A stretch of 64,000 bases of DNA from JAUWKC01 sp035527845 (GTDB lineage: Bacteria; Planctomycetota; Phycisphaerae; Sedimentisphaerales; Anaerobacaceae): contig DATKZT010000031.1 of assembly GCA_035527845.1 (NCBI GenBank), positions 1 through 64,000 of the forward strand, read 5' to 3'. A model generated the notes under the pieces. It was not told the origin of the DNA and did no database searches. It worked only from the letters and a program-made list of their open reading frames with translations. Below, piece by piece: positions 34,978 through 45,200 of the stretch. The position numbers and the translations under genes are program-made. The first letter of the stretch is position 1. Every line of letters begins with the position of its first letter.

Positions 34978-37386
34978 CTACGAGCACATTCGCCTTGAGA
35001 CGACGGCAGCCAGCAGGTAACCGCCCAGCGCAATAAAGGCCACGACCGTAAAGCCCACCGAAATCGCCAGCAGCGTGCCGAGGACGGCTCCCGTCACCGA
35101 AGCGAAACCGTTGACGCCCCAGGCCCAGGGAACGAGCGGCTGACTGCGTGCGGCGAGGCGCTTGAGCCCGGTGGGAAAGGGCATCCCCATAAAAAACGCT
35201 AATGGGCCGGTGACGACCAGCCCGAGCATCAGCCGCGCCGGGCGGGAGAAGCTGACCAGCCATTCGAAGAACAAGCCCAAGAAGCCGATCTCAACTATGC
35301 CCACGACAACGATAATCGCCGCAGCTACCACTATAAGGCGATTGGGGCTCGCGGTGTACCTGAGCAGACGGCCCGAAGCCAGAGAACCACAACCGGAAAA
35401 GAACAAAAAGCCCACCAGAGTCACCGCCACGCCGAATACAGGGTGACCTATCAACAGTGTCATCTTCTGGATAAAGCCCATCTCCAGAAACATATAGGCC
35501 AGGCCGAGCAAGAGGAAATAAACCAATACAGGCAGCTTCCGCGCTTCGGCGGTCCTGATGGGCTTGGCAATCCACAAAGGAAGCACGATAAGCAGCACGC
35601 TGGCAAGGGCCGCCTGAAGCAAAGTCGCGACCAGAACCAGATAGCCCCATTCGGAAAAAGGCAGCCATCGGCGGCCTAATGTGCGAACCATGTGTGGCAG
35701 GGACTTCCATTTGAAGAAGTCGAAAAAGTAAGGCCGGTCGTCGGTGGCGGGCCGGATATTATAAACGTAATCGCGGCAGAAGTTCTCCCACTGCGGCGAC
35801 AGAATCTGTCGAGCGCTGCGGTAATAAACAGGCCCTTCCTCAAGGACGTGGTATTGATTTGCCTCATTCGCTTCTATGCCGGGGACATGCACAAGGTCGA
35901 ACGACCGCTCATGAGCGAACCTGCGCACCTTTTCGATTTGAGCGTCTGCAAATCCTTGCGGTGAAACGACCATAGTCGCCGTCGCCCAGCTTCGAATCAT
36001 AACAATATGGTTGCCGGGCTCGGTGACGCTGCTCCGGCGCAGCGCCTCGGCTATTGTGGCGAGCATCTTGAGGCTGTCACGGGGCGGGGTCTTCAAAACG
36101 CGGGTAATGCTGAGCAGCCCACCCGGACGCAATCTGGATAGCGCCTGCTCAACGGCCTCGACCGTATAAAGGTGACTCTCATTGAGGGCGTAAAGCCCCG
36201 CTGCCGAGGCGCTGAACGAATCGAGCAATGAAATGCTTATGACGTCAAACCTCTCCGGCGTCGTCTGCAGGAAACTGCGGCCTTCGGCTGCTATGATTTC
36301 AACGTCATCACGCCGAAACAGGCCCGATGCGAAGTCATTAAAAGTGTTGCGCACCAGATCTATTATCTGGCCGTTCATCTCCACCGCCGTGACTTTGGCG
36401 GCACCCAGCGACAGAGCCTGCGCCACATCGGAGCCGCCGCCGGCGCCGATGACGCACACCTCCGGCTTGCCAAGCAAATGGCAAGCGAGGGCCGAAGTCA
36501 TATAGTCGTAGCAGTTAAGGTCGCTGAAGTCTTCGAATTTATTGATAGCCGATGTGCCGTCGGCATCGCTGATTATCAGCATCTGCTCAGGCAGTTTGCC
36601 GGCAAATGTCAGGCTCAATCCGGGGAAGCTGCGAATGGTGGGCGCCCGCACGGTATCCAGGCGGGCCAGCGGACTAAAGCGGGCGGCGGTAAGCTGGGCT
36701 TCGGGAAGCTCCCGGTACCACACAAGTGACTTGTGCTGCGAGATATTTATCGCAAGCGCAAGAGGTCCGGTCGGATTGAACACCAACAGGCACATTGCCG
36801 CAGCAAGCAATGTGGCAGCCGCCCACCGTCGGGACAGTGAAACAGTCAGCATCAGCGCCGCCGCAAACGCCGCGGCGCTTATCACCAGCAGCAGGTGCTC
36901 CGGCGCATTGCCGTACATCAGCGCGACAATCCCCGCCGCTCCCAGGCCGGAGCCAGTCATATTGTAGAAATAAAGGCGCGGCGCCTTATCGGCGAAAACG
37001 GTAAACGCAAGAGCGATGCTGCCGCCTGCACAGAAAAACGGCACGAAAAAAAACAGGTAATACGCAACCAGATAGAGTATCTGCCGGCGGTCCCATATCA
37101 GTTGCAGCTCATCGAACGGCACCTTCTGACTGATATAGAACACCGCGGGCGCCGTCACCGCAAAACCCATCGCCAGTGACCACATCCAGCCTCTGTAATG
37201 CTCCGTCAGCCTTTTGGAGCCCACAGCAACGAAGGTCCCGCCGGCCCCGAAACCCAATAGCGCCGTGCTGATTACCAGATAGGAGAAATGATGCCAGTGC
37301 CCGATGGAAAGCGCCCGCACAAGCACCAGCTCCAGTGCGAGGGCGGCTGCCGATATGAGAAAAATGGCGATTGCGAATAGTGTCAT
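34978..37386 (-). CDS. Membrane spermidine-synthase-like protein
   Basis: 802-aa protein with a membrane-methyltransferase-membrane layout. Residues 1-215 contain about six or seven membrane helices, including FNPTGPLALAIN at the end. Residues about 250-520 are a spermidine-synthase-like Rossmann domain (EVCVIGAGGGSDVAQALSLGAAKVTAVEMNG, then DVISISLLDSFSASAAGLYALNESHLYTVE). The C-terminal 220 residues form about six further helices (YFLLLGLAYMFLEMGFIQKM is characteristic of the group). Related proteins are annotated as putative polyamine aminopropyltransferases, but their substrates are unknown. Its ATG overlaps the stop of the upstream pcm-like gene by 4 bases, so both are translated together. 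Confidence 0.85.
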   Translation of the reverse strand: MTLFAIAIFLISAAALALELVLVRALSIGHWHHFSYLVISTALLGFGAGGTFVAVGSKRLTEHYRGWMWSLAMGFAVTAPAVFYISQKVPFDELQLIWDRRQILYLVAYYLFFFVPFFCAGGSIALAFTVFADKAPRLYFYNMTGSGLGAAGIVALMYGNAPEHLLLVISAAAFAAALMLTVSLSRRWAAATLLAAAMCLLVFNPTGPLALAINISQHKSLVWYRELPEAQLTAARFSPLARLDTVRAPTIRSFPGLSLTFAGKLPEQMLIISDADGTSAINKFEDFSDLNCYDYMTSALACHLLGKPEVCVIGAGGGSDVAQALSLGAAKVTAVEMNGQIIDLVRNTFNDFASGLFRRDDVEIIAAEGRSFLQTTPERFDVISISLLDSFSASAAGLYALNESHLYTVEAVEQALSRLRPGGLLSITRVLKTPPRDSLKMLATIAEALRRSSVTEPGNHIVMIRSWATATMVVSPQGFADAQIEKVRRFAHERSFDLVHVPGIEANEANQYHVLEEGPVYYRSARQILSPQWENFCRDYVYNIRPATDDRPYFFDFFKWKSLPHMVRTLGRRWLPFSEWGYLVLVATLLQAALASVLLIVLPLWIAKPIRTAEARKLPVLVYFLLLGLAYMFLEMGFIQKMTLLIGHPVFGVAVTLVGFLFFSGCGSLASGRLLRYTASPNRLIVVAAAIIVVVGIVEIGFLGLFFEWLVSFSRPARLMLGLVVTGPLAFFMGMPFPTGLKRLAARSQPLVPWAWGVNGFASVTGAVLGTLLAISVGFTVVAFIALGGYLLAAVVSRRMCS

Positions 37387-38321
37387 TTTCCGGACGGCCC
37401 TTCGGCCTCCATCGCGCGGCCCGTCATGGGTACAAAACGCACGGGAATAAGACTGCGGCTGCGGACCTCGCCCTTGTCATCTTTGGTAATCAGCACGAGC
37501 CACTGCGACCCGTATGGACTTCCCAGCGGCAGAATCATCCGCCCGCCCGGCTTCAACTGCTCAATCAAAGGCGGGGGCACAAGCCCGGCCGCGGCCGTTA
37601 TGATAATCGCATCGAAGGGCGCCTTCTCCTCCCAGCCGAAATATCCGTCCGCGTGCCTGACCCTCACGTTCCGATAGCCCAGCTCATCCAGACGCTCCTT
37701 CGCCGACTCGGCTAACTTCTCCAGAATTTCGACCGTATAGACTTCCCCCGCAATCTCGCCGCAAACCGCCGCCTGATACCCCGACCCCGTCCCCACCTCG
37801 AACACCTTCGAGTTGGGGTCGAGTTCGAGATATTCGGTCATATACGCCACTATGTAAGGCTGGCTTATCGTCTGGTTGAGTCCTATCGCCAGCGGATGGT
37901 CCGCGTAGGCCCGCTCGAGGTCCCGCCGCTGCACAAAGGCGTGACGCGGAACCGTCCGCATCGCCCGCAAAACGTCGGGGTCATTCACGCCCCGGTTCTT
38001 GATATCATAAGTGACCATCCTTTCGCGCTCGCGCACCCGCTCGCCGAATGCCGGATGATTGTGGTCCGGCCGCTCGAGCGGTTTTTCGTTTGCGTCACGC
38101 GGTTTCCCTTTTTCCACCTGGCGCGGACGGTTCGCATCCTTCGGCTGATTTTCGCTCGATTCTTTCTTTTCCGAAGCGAACGTCAGGCGTTCCGATTCGG
38201 CCGGCCTGCGCAAAACAAGCGTCCCCACTGCCGCCAGAGCGATTAGTATCAAAGCAAGCGGCACAAACGTCCGGCTCTTCTGCCTGGCGTGACCTTCTTC
38301 TGCCATCTTCATATTCTTCAT
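37383..38321 (-). CDS. pcm: Membrane-anchored protein-L-isoaspartate O-methyltransferase
   Basis: 312-aa enzyme that methylates isoaspartyl residues to start protein repair. Residues about 17-38 form a single N-terminal membrane anchor (LALILIALAAVGTLVL), followed by a charged linker of about 60 residues. The Pcm domain spans about 95-300, with RMVTYDIKNRGVNDPDVLRAM, PRHAFV, LAIGLNQTISQPYIVAYM, the SAM-binding EVGTGSGYQAAV, and IIITAAAGLVPPPLIEQLKPGGRMILPLG. The normal bacterial enzyme is soluble and about 210 residues, so the anchor is an addition that would place the domain in the periplasm or at the membrane face. It overlaps the spermidine-synthase-like gene by 4 bases, suggesting a joint role. 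Confidence 0.9.
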   Translation of the reverse strand: MKNMKMAEEGHARQKSRTFVPLALILIALAAVGTLVLRRPAESERLTFASEKKESSENQPKDANRPRQVEKGKPRDANEKPLERPDHNHPAFGERVRERERMVTYDIKNRGVNDPDVLRAMRTVPRHAFVQRRDLERAYADHPLAIGLNQTISQPYIVAYMTEYLELDPNSKVFEVGTGSGYQAAVCGEIAGEVYTVEILEKLAESAKERLDELGYRNVRVRHADGYFGWEEKAPFDAIIITAAAGLVPPPLIEQLKPGGRMILPLGSPYGSQWLVLITKDDKGEVRSRSLIPVRFVPMTGRAMEAEGPSGK

Positions 38322-38471
38322 GGCACCGCTCCGCGATTAACCCATAAAGAAGCGCCTTGAATTCGCCCCAAGTATAACACACAACGCCCGCAGCGTCAAT
38401 TCCCGGCCGGCAATTGCGCGGCGCCATTCCTGTGCAGGACCTGGCCAAAGCCATCCTGTCCGAGTGCACGA

Positions 38472-39239
38472 CTACTTCTTAGCCAGCTCGCGCTTGATAG
38501 CCATCAATTCCGAAAGCACCGGCCAGGGGGTGCGAGTCAGCGACAATCTGCTGTCGAGGTCGCAGACCCACTCGACGGGAAATTCCTTTATATGGTAGCC
38601 GGCTTTCTGCGCCCGCAGTATCATCTCAACGTCGAACATAAACCCGTCGCTTATGCACTGGCCGTAAAGCTGCCTTGCGACGTCGCCCCGGTACACCTTG
38701 AACCCGCACTGCGAGTCGGTGATGCCCGGCGGCATCGTCAGCATCCTGTTCAGCACCCATTTGAAAAGTCGCGCCGCGATTTTTCTATACCAGTGCTGCC
38801 CTTGTTGAATGTCGCTCTCTACCAGCTTGCGCGAGCCGTGCGCGATATCGCAGCTTCCGTCTTTGAGCATCTCCAGCCCCAGCAGCACATTCCCGAAGGG
38901 CACGCAGCAGCCGCTGTCGGCGAACATCACGTACTCGCCGCACGTCTCTTTCATACCGGTCCGGACGGCGCAGCCTTTTCCCCTGTGCTCGCAGGCTATT
39001 ACGTTTACCGATACACCTTCCGGCACGTTTGCACTGGCTTTCCTTGCGACGTCGCCGGTTCCGTCCGTGCTGCCGTCGTCAACGACAATGATTTCGCCCG
39101 CAAAACTATTTCCCGCTAAAAACTCCACGGCCGCTTCAATATCCCGACCGATTTTCTTGCTCTCCTCGAATGCCGGTATAACAATCGATAAATCCACTTG
39201 GTCGTTTTCTCGATCACAGAACGTTCTTTCCTGGTTCAT
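38472..39239 (-). CDS. Family 2 glycosyltransferase (dolichyl-phosphate glucosyltransferase-like)
   Basis: 255-aa GT2 enzyme starting at the ATG at 39239; the frame extends 22 codons upstream, and that longer start cannot be excluded since neither has a strong ribosome binding site. Features: SIVIPAFEESKKIG, IIVVDDGSTDGTGDVA, GKGCAVRTGM, then MFADSGCCVPF at the position of the usual acidic DxD motif, and GITDSQCGFKVYRG followed by FMFDVEMILRAQKAGY. This pattern is that of dolichyl-phosphate or undecaprenyl-phosphate glycosyltransferases. The DxD region is altered (ADSG), so metal binding may differ. There is no membrane segment. Confidence 0.88.
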   Translation of the reverse strand: MNQERTFCDRENDQVDLSIVIPAFEESKKIGRDIEAAVEFLAGNSFAGEIIVVDDGSTDGTGDVARKASANVPEGVSVNVIACEHRGKGCAVRTGMKETCGEYVMFADSGCCVPFGNVLLGLEMLKDGSCDIAHGSRKLVESDIQQGQHWYRKIAARLFKWVLNRMLTMPPGITDSQCGFKVYRGDVARQLYGQCISDGFMFDVEMILRAQKAGYHIKEFPVEWVCDLDSRLSLTRTPWPVLSELMAIKRELAKK

Positions 39240-39459
39240 AGTCCAACGGCGAATTATAGGCGACCGGCCCCGATTTTTCCAGTGACCTTTGCTGGCGCTG
39301 CTCATTTTGCCTTTTTTTGCGAATTCTGCGCAAAACGCAAGGTACGTCAGGTCGAACGGCCCCCCGACTTCGCCGAGCTTCCCTCGACCGAGCTCGTCGC
39401 AGGCAGCAGAGCCGTGAACTAAATCGTTCTCAAAATGTACTATCTAAGGGGGGATTTGT

Positions 39460-39465
39460 TATAAT
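39460..39465 (+). promoter_or_regulatory. Perfect -10 box upstream of the AmmeMemoRadiSam operon
   Basis: TATAAT lies 62 bases before the proposed GTG start at 39528. No convincing -35 box was found at the expected distance, so a promoter is likely but only half supported. Confidence 0.45.
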
Positions 39466-39527
39466 AGTTGGGATGCTTCAGCGCCTGCCGCCGATTGAGA
39501 ATCGAGAATGGGCGGTACAAATATGAA

Positions 39528-40511
39528 GTGGGGCCTGAATTGAAGGTACAGTGCGAATTATGTCCGAAGATGTGCCTGATTGAGCCTGGCCAGAGCGGCG
39601 AGTGCCGCGTCAGAATCAATATCGACGGCGTCCTGCGAACCGTCGTTTACGGCTTCCCCTGCTCAATCCGTATCGACGCCGTCGAGAAGAAGCCTTTGTT
39701 TCATTTTCTCCCCGGCACCGCAATCCTCTCCATTGCAACCGTCGGCTGCAACCTTCACTGCCGCAACTGCCAGAACTGGGAAATATCGCAGGCCAATCCC
39801 GAAGAAACCGAGGCCGCCGCCTGCTCCCCGGAAAAGCTTGTCGAGATCACCCGGACAAACCGCTGTCTCTCGCTGGCCTACACCTATACCGACCCGATCG
39901 TTTACTACGAATACACGTACGATACGGCCAAACTCGCGAGAGAAAAAGGCATACGCAACGTGCTGGTGACCGCCGGATACATCAACCCCGAACCCTGGAA
40001 ACGTCTGCTCGAATTCGTCGATGCGGCAAACATCGACTTAAAGGGAATAACCGACAAGTTCTATCGCGAGGTCTGCTCGGCGACATTAAAGCCTGTGCAG
40101 AACGCCATGGTTCTGACAAAGGCCGCCGGCGTACATCTTGAGGTCACCAACCTCATCATTCCGACCCTCAACGATAAGCCCGAAGAGATAACCGAGCTTG
40201 TCCGCTGGATAAAGGCGAACCTCGGCAGTGACACGCCCATGCATTTTTCCCGATTCTTTCCTCGGTATAAAATGTTGCATCTGCCGCCCACACCGGCACA
40301 AACTCTCGATCTGGCGCGCGAGATTGCGCTCAGCGAGGGGCTCAACTACGTCTATATCGGCAATATCAGCAGCAAGGCCGGCCAGAACACGTATTGTCCG
40401 TCCTGCAGGAGTCTGCTCATAGAACGCAGCGGCTTCACTATTCTGCAGAATCGCTTGAAGGACGGACATTGCCCCGATTGCAGCACAGAAATATATGGAG
40501 TCTGGAAATGA
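39528..40511 (+). CDS. AmmeMemoRadiSam system radical SAM enzyme
   Basis: About 327-aa radical SAM protein of the AmmeMemoRadiSam system. The N-terminal zinc or cluster site is CELCPKMC followed by GECRVR. The radical SAM cluster motif is CNLHCRNC near residues 77-84. Later come YTDPIVYYEYTYDTAKLAREKGIRNVLVTAGYI and DIKGITDKFYREVCS-like segments typical of PflA-like members, and a C-terminal pair of CxxC motifs (CPSC and CPDC). The frame opens at TTG 39468; the GTG at 39528 is preferred because it places the start at the family's usual distance from the first cysteines, but this is not certain. Its stop overlaps the next ATG by 4 bases. The radical SAM reaction and substrate are unknown. Confidence 0.88.
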   Translation: MGPELKVQCELCPKMCLIEPGQSGECRVRINIDGVLRTVVYGFPCSIRIDAVEKKPLFHFLPGTAILSIATVGCNLHCRNCQNWEISQANPEETEAAACSPEKLVEITRTNRCLSLAYTYTDPIVYYEYTYDTAKLAREKGIRNVLVTAGYINPEPWKRLLEFVDAANIDLKGITDKFYREVCSATLKPVQNAMVLTKAAGVHLEVTNLIIPTLNDKPEEITELVRWIKANLGSDTPMHFSRFFPRYKMLHLPPTPAQTLDLAREIALSEGLNYVYIGNISSKAGQNTYCPSCRSLLIERSGFTILQNRLKDGHCPDCSTEIYGVWK

Positions 40512-40690
40512 CACGCAGAAAATTCATTCGGAAATTAGCGGCGGCGTGCTCGGCGGTTGTGGTCGGTGCCGGATGGCTGGCAAAGAAGGCCGCGCCGCGC
40601 AGGTTCGTACTCGCCGTCAGGACAAAATTCTATCCCGGCTCTTTGAAACCGTTAGGGGACATTTCCAAACCAGGTAAATGGAGTGGTTGA
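40508..40690 (+). CDS. 60-aa Tat-signal micropeptide in the AmmeMemoRadiSam operon
   Basis: Short gene whose ATG overlaps the radical SAM stop by 4 bases and whose stop lies 1 base before the Memo-AMMECR1 ATG, so it is translated with both. The peptide starts MTRRKFIRKLAAACSAVVVGAGWLA, a twin-arginine signal with a short hydrophobic core, followed by a mature part of about 35 residues rich in basic and aromatic residues (KKAAPRRFVLAVRTKFYPG) and ending ISKPGKWSG. It has one cysteine, within the hydrophobic part, and no known domain. The tight coupling between a radical SAM gene and two partner genes makes it a candidate substrate, cofactor carrier or assembly peptide, which is inference only. 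It is absent from ordinary gene calls because of its size. Confidence 0.75.
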   Translation: MTRRKFIRKLAAACSAVVVGAGWLAKKAAPRRFVLAVRTKFYPGSLKPLGDISKPGKWSG

Positions 40691-40691
40691 T

Positions 40692-42296
40692 ATGGATAAA
40701 AACACAAAGAAATTATCGCGCGTTGCGGTTCTGCTGGGCCTGGTCATCGTGTCAGTGGGCATTGCAGGGCTGATTCTCTGGAAAGCAAGGGGGCCGGAAT
40801 CTTCCTCTGCAGCCGAGCAAAAAAATCCTTCCGTCGGCAAAACACCACCGGCGCCCGCTGAAAAAGTATTGAGGTCTTCGCTGGCCGGCAGCTGGTACCT
40901 CGCCGATGCCAACGCGCTCACCAAACAAATCGATGGCTTCTTCCAAAAAGCGGATGTTAAGCCGAAGCCGAACGTTATTGCCCTGATACTGCCGCACGCC
41001 GGTTATCAGTATTCCGGACAGACCGCGGCTTTCGGGCTGAAAACCATTGACAAAAAGTATAAACGAATCGTTGTCATCGGCCCCAGCCATCGGGCGCCAA
41101 TGGAAGATATGCTGAGTGTCCCCAGAGTGACTCATTACCAGACGCCTCTCGGAACGGTGCCGCTCGACGTGGAATTCATAGACGAGCTTTTGAAATTTCC
41201 GATGTTTCAGAATCTTCCCTACGCCCACCAGTCCGAGCACAGCGTTCAGATCGAGCTGCCTTTGTTGCAGCACTGTCAGAAGGACTTCAAGTTTGTCCCA
41301 ATAGTGGCCGGTCACTGCTTGCTGCCGACGGTCAAAAAGGCAGCCGCAATTCTTGCAAGTCTCATCGACAACGAGACGCTCGTCGTTGCCAGCTCTGATT
41401 TTGTGCACTACGGCCCGAATTATGGCTATGTGCCTTTCACGGAGAATATACCGGCCCAAATAAGGAAACTCGATATGGGCGCGTACGAGCATATCGCCGG
41501 GAGGGACGCCGAGGGCCTTCTGGAGTACAGGAGCAGGACGGGGGCAACTATATGCGGCTGTGTCCCCGTCGCCGTATTACTTGCGATGCTGGATAAGAAT
41601 GCCGAGGCCCACCTGGTGAAGTACGCAACGTCCGGCGAGCTGACCGGCAGTTTCACCAATTCTGTCAGCTATCTTTCCGTGGTCTTTACCGGCGCCTGGC
41701 AGAACACGCCCGTGGTCAAGCCGCAGCAAAACAAAGCAAAGCTAACCGAGGAGGAGAAAAAGCAGTTGCTGACCTTGGCCCGCAAGACCATAACCAGTTA
41801 TCTTCAGGACCAGCGGGTCCCCGAGCCCGCCGAGATGGGTGTGACTATCACAACCGGCATGGAATCTCCGCGTGCGGCATTCGTGACCCTGAAAAAGAAT
41901 TCGCATCTGAGAGGCTGCATCGGCGATATTTTCCCGCAGCGGCCGCTGTACAGGTCGGTCATCACCAATGCGCTTAACGCCGCGGTCAACGACCGGCGCT
42001 TTATGCCCGTAACCAAAGACGAATTGGGCGGTCTGACCATCGAGATATCAGCTTTGACGCCACCTGAGCCCGTCGATTCTTACGAGAAAATCAGAATCGG
42101 CACTGACGGCGTAGTGCTCAGAAAGGACGGCCGGTCCGCCGTCTTCCTGCCGCAGGTGGCGCCCGAACAAGGGTGGGATTTGAACCAGACGCTCACGCAC
42201 TTGTCTCAAAAAGCGGGCCTGCCGCCCGACGCGTGGAAACAAGGCGCCAGCTTTCTCGTGTTCCAGGCGGATGTTTTCGGCGAGAATGAAAAATGA
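40692..42296 (+). CDS. Memo-AMMECR1 fusion protein with membrane anchor
   Basis: 534-aa fusion of two AmmeMemoRadiSam partners. Residues about 12-32 form one membrane segment (VLLGLVIVSVGIAGLILW), so the domains probably lie outside the cytoplasm. Residues about 60-335 are the Memo domain: SSLAGSWYLADANALTKQ, LILPHAGYQYSGQTAAFGLK and VVIGPSHRAP, with histidines likely to bind metal. Residues about 350-525 are the AMMECR1 domain, with PRAAFVTLKKNSHLRGCIGD as its hallmark and then NALNAAVNDRRFMPV. In most genomes these are separate proteins or are joined with the radical SAM gene nearby. Start chosen at ATG 40692, with the GTG three codons upstream as an alternative. Its stop overlaps the next gene's ATG by 4 bases. 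Confidence 0.9.
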   Translation: MDKNTKKLSRVAVLLGLVIVSVGIAGLILWKARGPESSSAAEQKNPSVGKTPPAPAEKVLRSSLAGSWYLADANALTKQIDGFFQKADVKPKPNVIALILPHAGYQYSGQTAAFGLKTIDKKYKRIVVIGPSHRAPMEDMLSVPRVTHYQTPLGTVPLDVEFIDELLKFPMFQNLPYAHQSEHSVQIELPLLQHCQKDFKFVPIVAGHCLLPTVKKAAAILASLIDNETLVVASSDFVHYGPNYGYVPFTENIPAQIRKLDMGAYEHIAGRDAEGLLEYRSRTGATICGCVPVAVLLAMLDKNAEAHLVKYATSGELTGSFTNSVSYLSVVFTGAWQNTPVVKPQQNKAKLTEEEKKQLLTLARKTITSYLQDQRVPEPAEMGVTITTGMESPRAAFVTLKKNSHLRGCIGDIFPQRPLYRSVITNALNAAVNDRRFMPVTKDELGGLTIEISALTPPEPVDSYEKIRIGTDGVVLRKDGRSAVFLPQVAPEQGWDLNQTLTHLSQKAGLPPDAWKQGASFLVFQADVFGENEK

Positions 42297-45200
42297 AATT
42301 CGCTCGCGGCTTGCTCATATTCAGCTACGGCCTTTTTACCATCGCCGCCCAGACCCTGCTGTTCCGCGAGTTCATCACCACCTTCGAAGGAAACGACATA
42401 AGCGTCGGCATCTTCTTCGGCTCTTGGTTTCTCTGGGTAGGCCTGGCAGCCATTCTCGTCCGCAGAGCGCACGGGTTTACCGAGAAATTGCTCAACAATA
42501 TCGACCTCCTTTTTCTTGCCTATGTCCCGGCCTTTGTTCTTCAGGTGCTGCTCGTTGTTCAGGCGCGGGAGCTGGCGGGTGTCGAGTCCTATGCAAGATT
42601 TCCAATAGTAACAATTGTAGTTTTGTCACTGGTTGTTAACGCACCTGTTAGCATCATTACCGGCATGTTTTTTCCGCTTGCCTGCCGATGGGTCAGGCGG
42701 GAAGCAGGGCTTGCCGTCTCGCGTGTGTACATCCTTGAAGCGGCCGGCAGCTTCGCAGGCGGCCTCGGCGCAACCGTCCTGCTTGGGTTGGGGCTTACCT
42801 CGGCCCGCGTGTTCCTGCTGCTTGCTTTCGTTGTTTGTTTTTCCCTGTTTCTGGTGGCCGCTGCGAACGTGAGACAACACCGGGCCCAGCCCGTTTTGGC
42901 AAGGCGCTACAAGGTCAAAATGGCCCTTCAGTTGTTGAATCTTCTGTTGGTGCCCTTCTGCCTTGCCGTCGGTCTTGATGAGGATTTGATGGGTCGCATC
43001 AGGACCGCAAAATGGAGCAAGCTGCTCCCACGCGATGCCCTTCGCGGCTCGTTCCAAACCGCTCAGGCGGAGTACCTTTACGGTGTATATCAGGGTCAGT
43101 GGGTGGCCGTGCGCGAAGGCAGCACCTGTGAAGTGCTGCCGGACCATGAATCGGCGGGGCGCATCGCCGCCGTCGGTCTTTGCCAGAATCCGCACGCACG
43201 CAGAATCCTGGTTATCGGCTCCGGACTGGGACTGTGCTATGAATTCCTGCGCCTGCCCCAGGTAGACCATGTCACCTGGGCGCACTGCGACAGCGAGTAC
43301 GTCCGGAAAGTCGAGAGTTTCATACCGCCTGAACTTAGGATCGATGATGAGCGATTTGACAAGCTCGCCGGCGACGTTCGTGTTCTGCTGGCCGACAAGA
43401 AAAAATACTTCGACTTGGTGATTCTCGATTTGCCTGAGGCAACCAGCTCCGTTCTCAACCGGTATTACACGCTTGAGTTCTACCACCTCGTCAGACAGTC
43501 CTTGGGGCCGGACGGTGTCTTTGCCGTCCGCGTGGCTGCCGGCGAAAACATCATGGGCACCGAGCTGATTAATCTCGGCGCCTCGGCAAAACTGACCCTC
43601 CAAAAGGTCTTTTCGCAGTTCGTTCTTGTCCCGGGCGAGGACAGCTGGTTCATCGCCTCCGATTCCGTCAACCTGACCGGCAACCCCGGCACGCTGCGCG
43701 ACCGTTTTGCCGCCATCGAACGCGGCCCGGAGGTCTTTCCTGCGGATGGTCTGCTTTCCGTCTATTTGCCCGACCGCGCCGAAAAGGCTCTCGCCACCTA
43801 TGATACCGCCGACCTGCCGGAAGGCCTGCTGATAAATCGTGATTCGAGGCCGCTCGCCCATCTGTACAGTCTGCTGCTTGCCGCCAAACAATCCGGAGCG
43901 CCGGTCGCAATGTTTACCAAGCACTTGGCCTTGGCGGGGCCCCCGGCTTTTCTTGTACCCATAATTGTTATCATTGTGCTGCGATTGTTCTATGTCCTCC
44001 GGGCCGGTCACAACGGACGCTCCTCAAGCTTCGACAGCACCTTTCTCGTCTTCTCCGCAGGCTGGATAGGAATAGGCGTCGTAATTGTCCTGATGTACCT
44101 CTATCAAACCCGTTTCGGCTCGCTCTTTCTGCACATCGGCGTAATATCTTCGCTCTTTATGCTGGGCCTAACCGCCGGCGCTTCTCTGCTAAGCAGTCTC
44201 CTTTCTCCTGACAGAAAAACACGCCCTGAAATGTCGCTTTTTGTAATAGTGTTTGCGCATGTGCTTGTACTTGCCGTAATTGCCTTGTGGCCGCTCGAGC
44301 AATGGACGCATCTTACCTTCGGTATCTTTTTCGTTTTTTGCGGCCTTTGCACCGGCTGTTATTTCCCCCTGGCCGCCAGACAATTGGCAGACTCCCACTT
44401 TGAGCCGGGCCGGGCGGGCAGCAGCCTCCAAACCGCCGACCACCTCGGAGCATCGTTTGGCGGCCTCGTGACCAGTCTTGCTATTGTCCCCGTCCTCGGC
44501 ACAAGGCTCGCCCTGTTCGTGTTTGCCCTCTTCATCCTGACCAATCTGCCGCCTGCTGCCCTTCGAGTGCTCAGACCCAAAAAGGCCATGGCTTTGGCCC
44601 CGGCAGGCTTCAGCTTCCGCGGGGCCGGCTACGCCTTATTCGCTGTCGCGCTGTCGGTCATTATCTGCTCCAACCTGCTCGCCTTTGCCGGCACGCGCCT
44701 GAGCCCTTCGCTGCCACTCTATGCTGCGCAGGCATTGGCCGGTGACGCCCGGATAGAGCAGACATCCGCGGTGATTGAAGATAAAACCGTCAGGTATTTT
44801 CAGGTTTACCAGGCCCGGGCAGACGCCAATGCCCCTTCGCCCGCTTCACAGATGCAGAATCCGACCGGATATGTTTTCAGCTCCGAAGACCTCGCGCCGG
44901 ACGTCCGCGGCTTCGCAGGAAAGATTAACCTGGGGATTCACGTCGATGCCGCCGGCGAGTTGATTAACTTCCATATCATCCGCTCAAACGAAACCCCCGC
45001 CTACATGGACCTTCTTACCCAATGGCAGGATGGTCTCAAAGGGCGTAACCTCTTCCGCCCTGCACCTTTCGCAGGCGTTCACACCGTCAGCGGCGCTACC
45101 GTCAGCTCCGAAGCAATTATTGTTTCTTTTGAGCAATCTGCTCAGAAGTTCGCAGAACAAGTACTAGGCCGGGCCCTGCAAGCCGGTCCCCACCAAAGGA

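Noticed and set aside
42626..44011. 461-codon frame antisense to the 1314-aa gene
   Set aside because: Overlaps a gene with strong motif support and shows no family similarity.
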